DNA of 45,370 nt, taken from positions 33,780 to 79,149 of the forward strand of contig JAKCWW010000205.1 in the NCBI GenBank assembly GCA_026260175.1. Direction: 5' to 3'. Below are positions 43,776-45,370 of the stretch, piece by piece. This DNA is from Reticulitermes lucifugus (lineage: Eukaryota; Arthropoda; Insecta; Blattodea; Rhinotermitidae). The notes beneath the pieces were generated by a model. It saw nothing but the letters and a program-made list of their open reading frames with translations. It did not search any database and was not told the origin of the DNA. Within the stretch, counting starts at the first letter, position 1, and the number at the start of each line of letters is the position of its first letter. A program made the translations under genes and the position numbers.

Positions 43776-45190
43776 CACAGTTGTTAGAACCTCAAGTCTT
43801 GCGACTCTTTTTCGTTCAGTCTAAGATTAATGTTAGAGACGTCTTTGAGGTTCTGAGGCCACATTTGGTTTCTTACAAGCCTACGGTAGAAGTCCTTTTA
43901 ATTGTGTATTCCCATTTACAAATAGCTCTCTTCCCTTGATGTTTTCCGACAACAGTTTTTTATGGATGTGACGCCACGTCATGCGTGCTACATATCATTC
44001 CCATCTCATTTCCTTGATGTAATTGACATGGCAACAGTGGTTGAAGGATGCAATCCTTCACATACGTAAATTTAATCACCATCAGCTTAGAGTTTCGTTC
44101 TGAGGGCGTCCAACGAGTCTAGAGAAAAATGAGTTTCCATTTTTCCATACAGCATTTCCAGTTACTTCATAATCCCAAAGTTCATTATTTAAATTACATA
44201 GGCCTATGTTTAACGCTACTCTAATCTTTGTATTCCTGATTCGATCTTTGGCCGAGGCATCACCGTAACTCTCCCTAACTTACCACTTGGATTGGTACGT
44301 GCACGCCATGTGCCATATTACAGTATACCACGGCACACAGTGTCACAGTGTCCAAATAGTGATAGTGGCAGTCCTGTCACACACCACCTTCGAGTTTCAC
44401 AGTGTTACACAGCACACGGCATGCACATACAGATCCACACGGTAGGTAATTAAGCTGGGTTACGATGAATTCTCGCCCACTCTAAATTGCCATATTGTAA
44501 CTTTACAGTTTTTGTTTCCAGTTTCTATGGTTTTATTTTGCTCACGTGAAATACACTTCAGTGCTGTGTGCAAGAAATGTGATTAACTTTAGTTTTATCT
44601 CTTAATTTTTATTCTCAAATATACTCATAGAACTATATTCCAGGCAGTTAAGAGTGACTTACGGTAGGTATTCATCTGGCTTATTTTTATATTAATTTTG
44701 TAATGTTGCGCGGTGTTTTTCTTACATAAATTTTACTTTTCTTTATGCATCATTTTACGAGTGCCTTGACAGCCCAGCTGACATTAAATATTCTTTATGT
44801 TCCTTATTATTTAGTAGATCCTACACATCGTTGCTCAGCAAATATGGCAGAAGTCCTCTCACACCCTCCGCTACAATGGTCGGGGCACAAACGAATGACC
44901 TGACGGGAATTCCTTCACGCACGACAACACGACGAAGGGCGTGGCTCCTGTTGCTGTTGTTGCTACATGTAGCAGTCAGCTGCTATTAATGTCTGTTTCT
45001 TGGTTTTATTAACAACGAATAAATATTCATTAAGTCCAATCGTACTGGTATTTTGTCGTAACTGAAACATCTGCTGTAATATATACAGCTCTGTATTAAT
45101 GCATAGCGCTCACTTATCACCACCGTCAGCATTTCTGCACAGTACAGATACTTCGGATGCATTGCGGAATATTTGCGGATTTAAAGCCTT
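43776..45190. other. Unassigned sequence, locally CA/GT-rich
   Basis: No gene recognised. Between 44315 and 44425 CACAGTGT-like words recur irregularly (CACACAGTGTCACAGTGT and TTTCACAGTGTTACACAG), probably old simple-sequence DNA. Confidence 0.5.
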
Positions 45191-45191
45191 C

Positions 45192-45262
45192 GCTCTTCTG
45201 GAATATTGCGCAGTGACAACTTATTTGTAACCGAAGTTTCTGGACAGCTGGAAGCCTAAAAG
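45192..45262 (+). mobile_element. Solo left half of a palindromic MITE
   Basis: GCTCTTCTGGAATATTGCGC, then TTGTAACCGAAGTTTCTGG and ACAGCTGGAAG, follows the left arm of the copy at 22213-22432 (CTCTTCTGGGATGTTATGC, AGTTACCGACGTTTC, GGACAGC). The right arm is absent. Confidence 0.5.
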
Positions 45263-45310
45263 CTCACATCTGCAGATATATTTTCGTAATTCCAACATTT
45301 CTTATAGTAA

Positions 45311-45313
<3 letters not shown>

Positions 45314-45370
<57 letters not shown>
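45314..45370. repeat. (CA)n microsatellite at the window end
   Basis: At least 28 uninterrupted CA units run to the last base, so the true length is unknown. Confidence 0.97.

Noticed and set aside
1-45370. CRISPR arrays, operons or bacterial-type gene clusters
   Set aside because: No regularly spaced direct repeats or closely packed long open frames; the sequence is eukaryotic in character.

Overview
This window looks like a gene-poor, repeat-dense stretch of a large insect nuclear genome, most likely from the cockroach/termite lineage. The host assignment is an inference. It rests on the AT-rich background, short exons split by kilobase introns, tRNA-derived SINEs, decayed non-LTR reverse-transcriptase tails and a family of palindromic MITEs whose accidental translation contains FWDV/FWDI peptides. 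I recall these repeats from insect assemblies but could not search for them. No bacterial-style gene organisation is present.

Only one convincing protein-coding gene is visible, on the minus strand. Two internal exons (30474-30276 and 27713-26654) are joined by a 2.56 kb intron. The splice sites agree with consensus and the reading phases match exactly. Together they encode about 419 residues: a basic segment, a VNPLFDE motif, a Gln-rich tract and several Ser-rich tracts. The first and last exons are not found here, and I do not recognise the family.

Everything else is mobile-element debris, intron or unexplained sequence.
Left part (1-8.2 kb): a SINE cut by the window edge, then four inverted-repeat elements with hammerhead-ribozyme-like cores typical of Penelope-like retroelements. 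One of these is broken by a MITE exactly at the ribozyme core. The same part holds a complete SINE with a perfect target-site duplication, a CA/TA microsatellite and a hAT-like element with an 8 bp target duplication.
Middle (9-26 kb): copies of a second SINE family, a second hAT end, halves and whole copies of the palindromic MITE, and long stretches where I see nothing.
26-30.5 kb: the exon pair.
Right part (31-45 kb): four of the window's five fragments of the same C-terminal region of an endonuclease-reverse transcriptase (one interrupted by a SINE), a fifth hammerhead-bearing element, a decayed FLYWCH/MULE-transposase-like piece, more palindromic MITEs, and a terminal CA microsatellite.

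No new multi-gene system is visible. The most interesting structure is the set of Penelope-like inverted repeats sharing the design CUGANGA, one extra pyrimidine, a GC helix, then GAAAC-AUGUH, together with the nested insertions that date them. All homology statements are from reading motifs by eye, not from searches.
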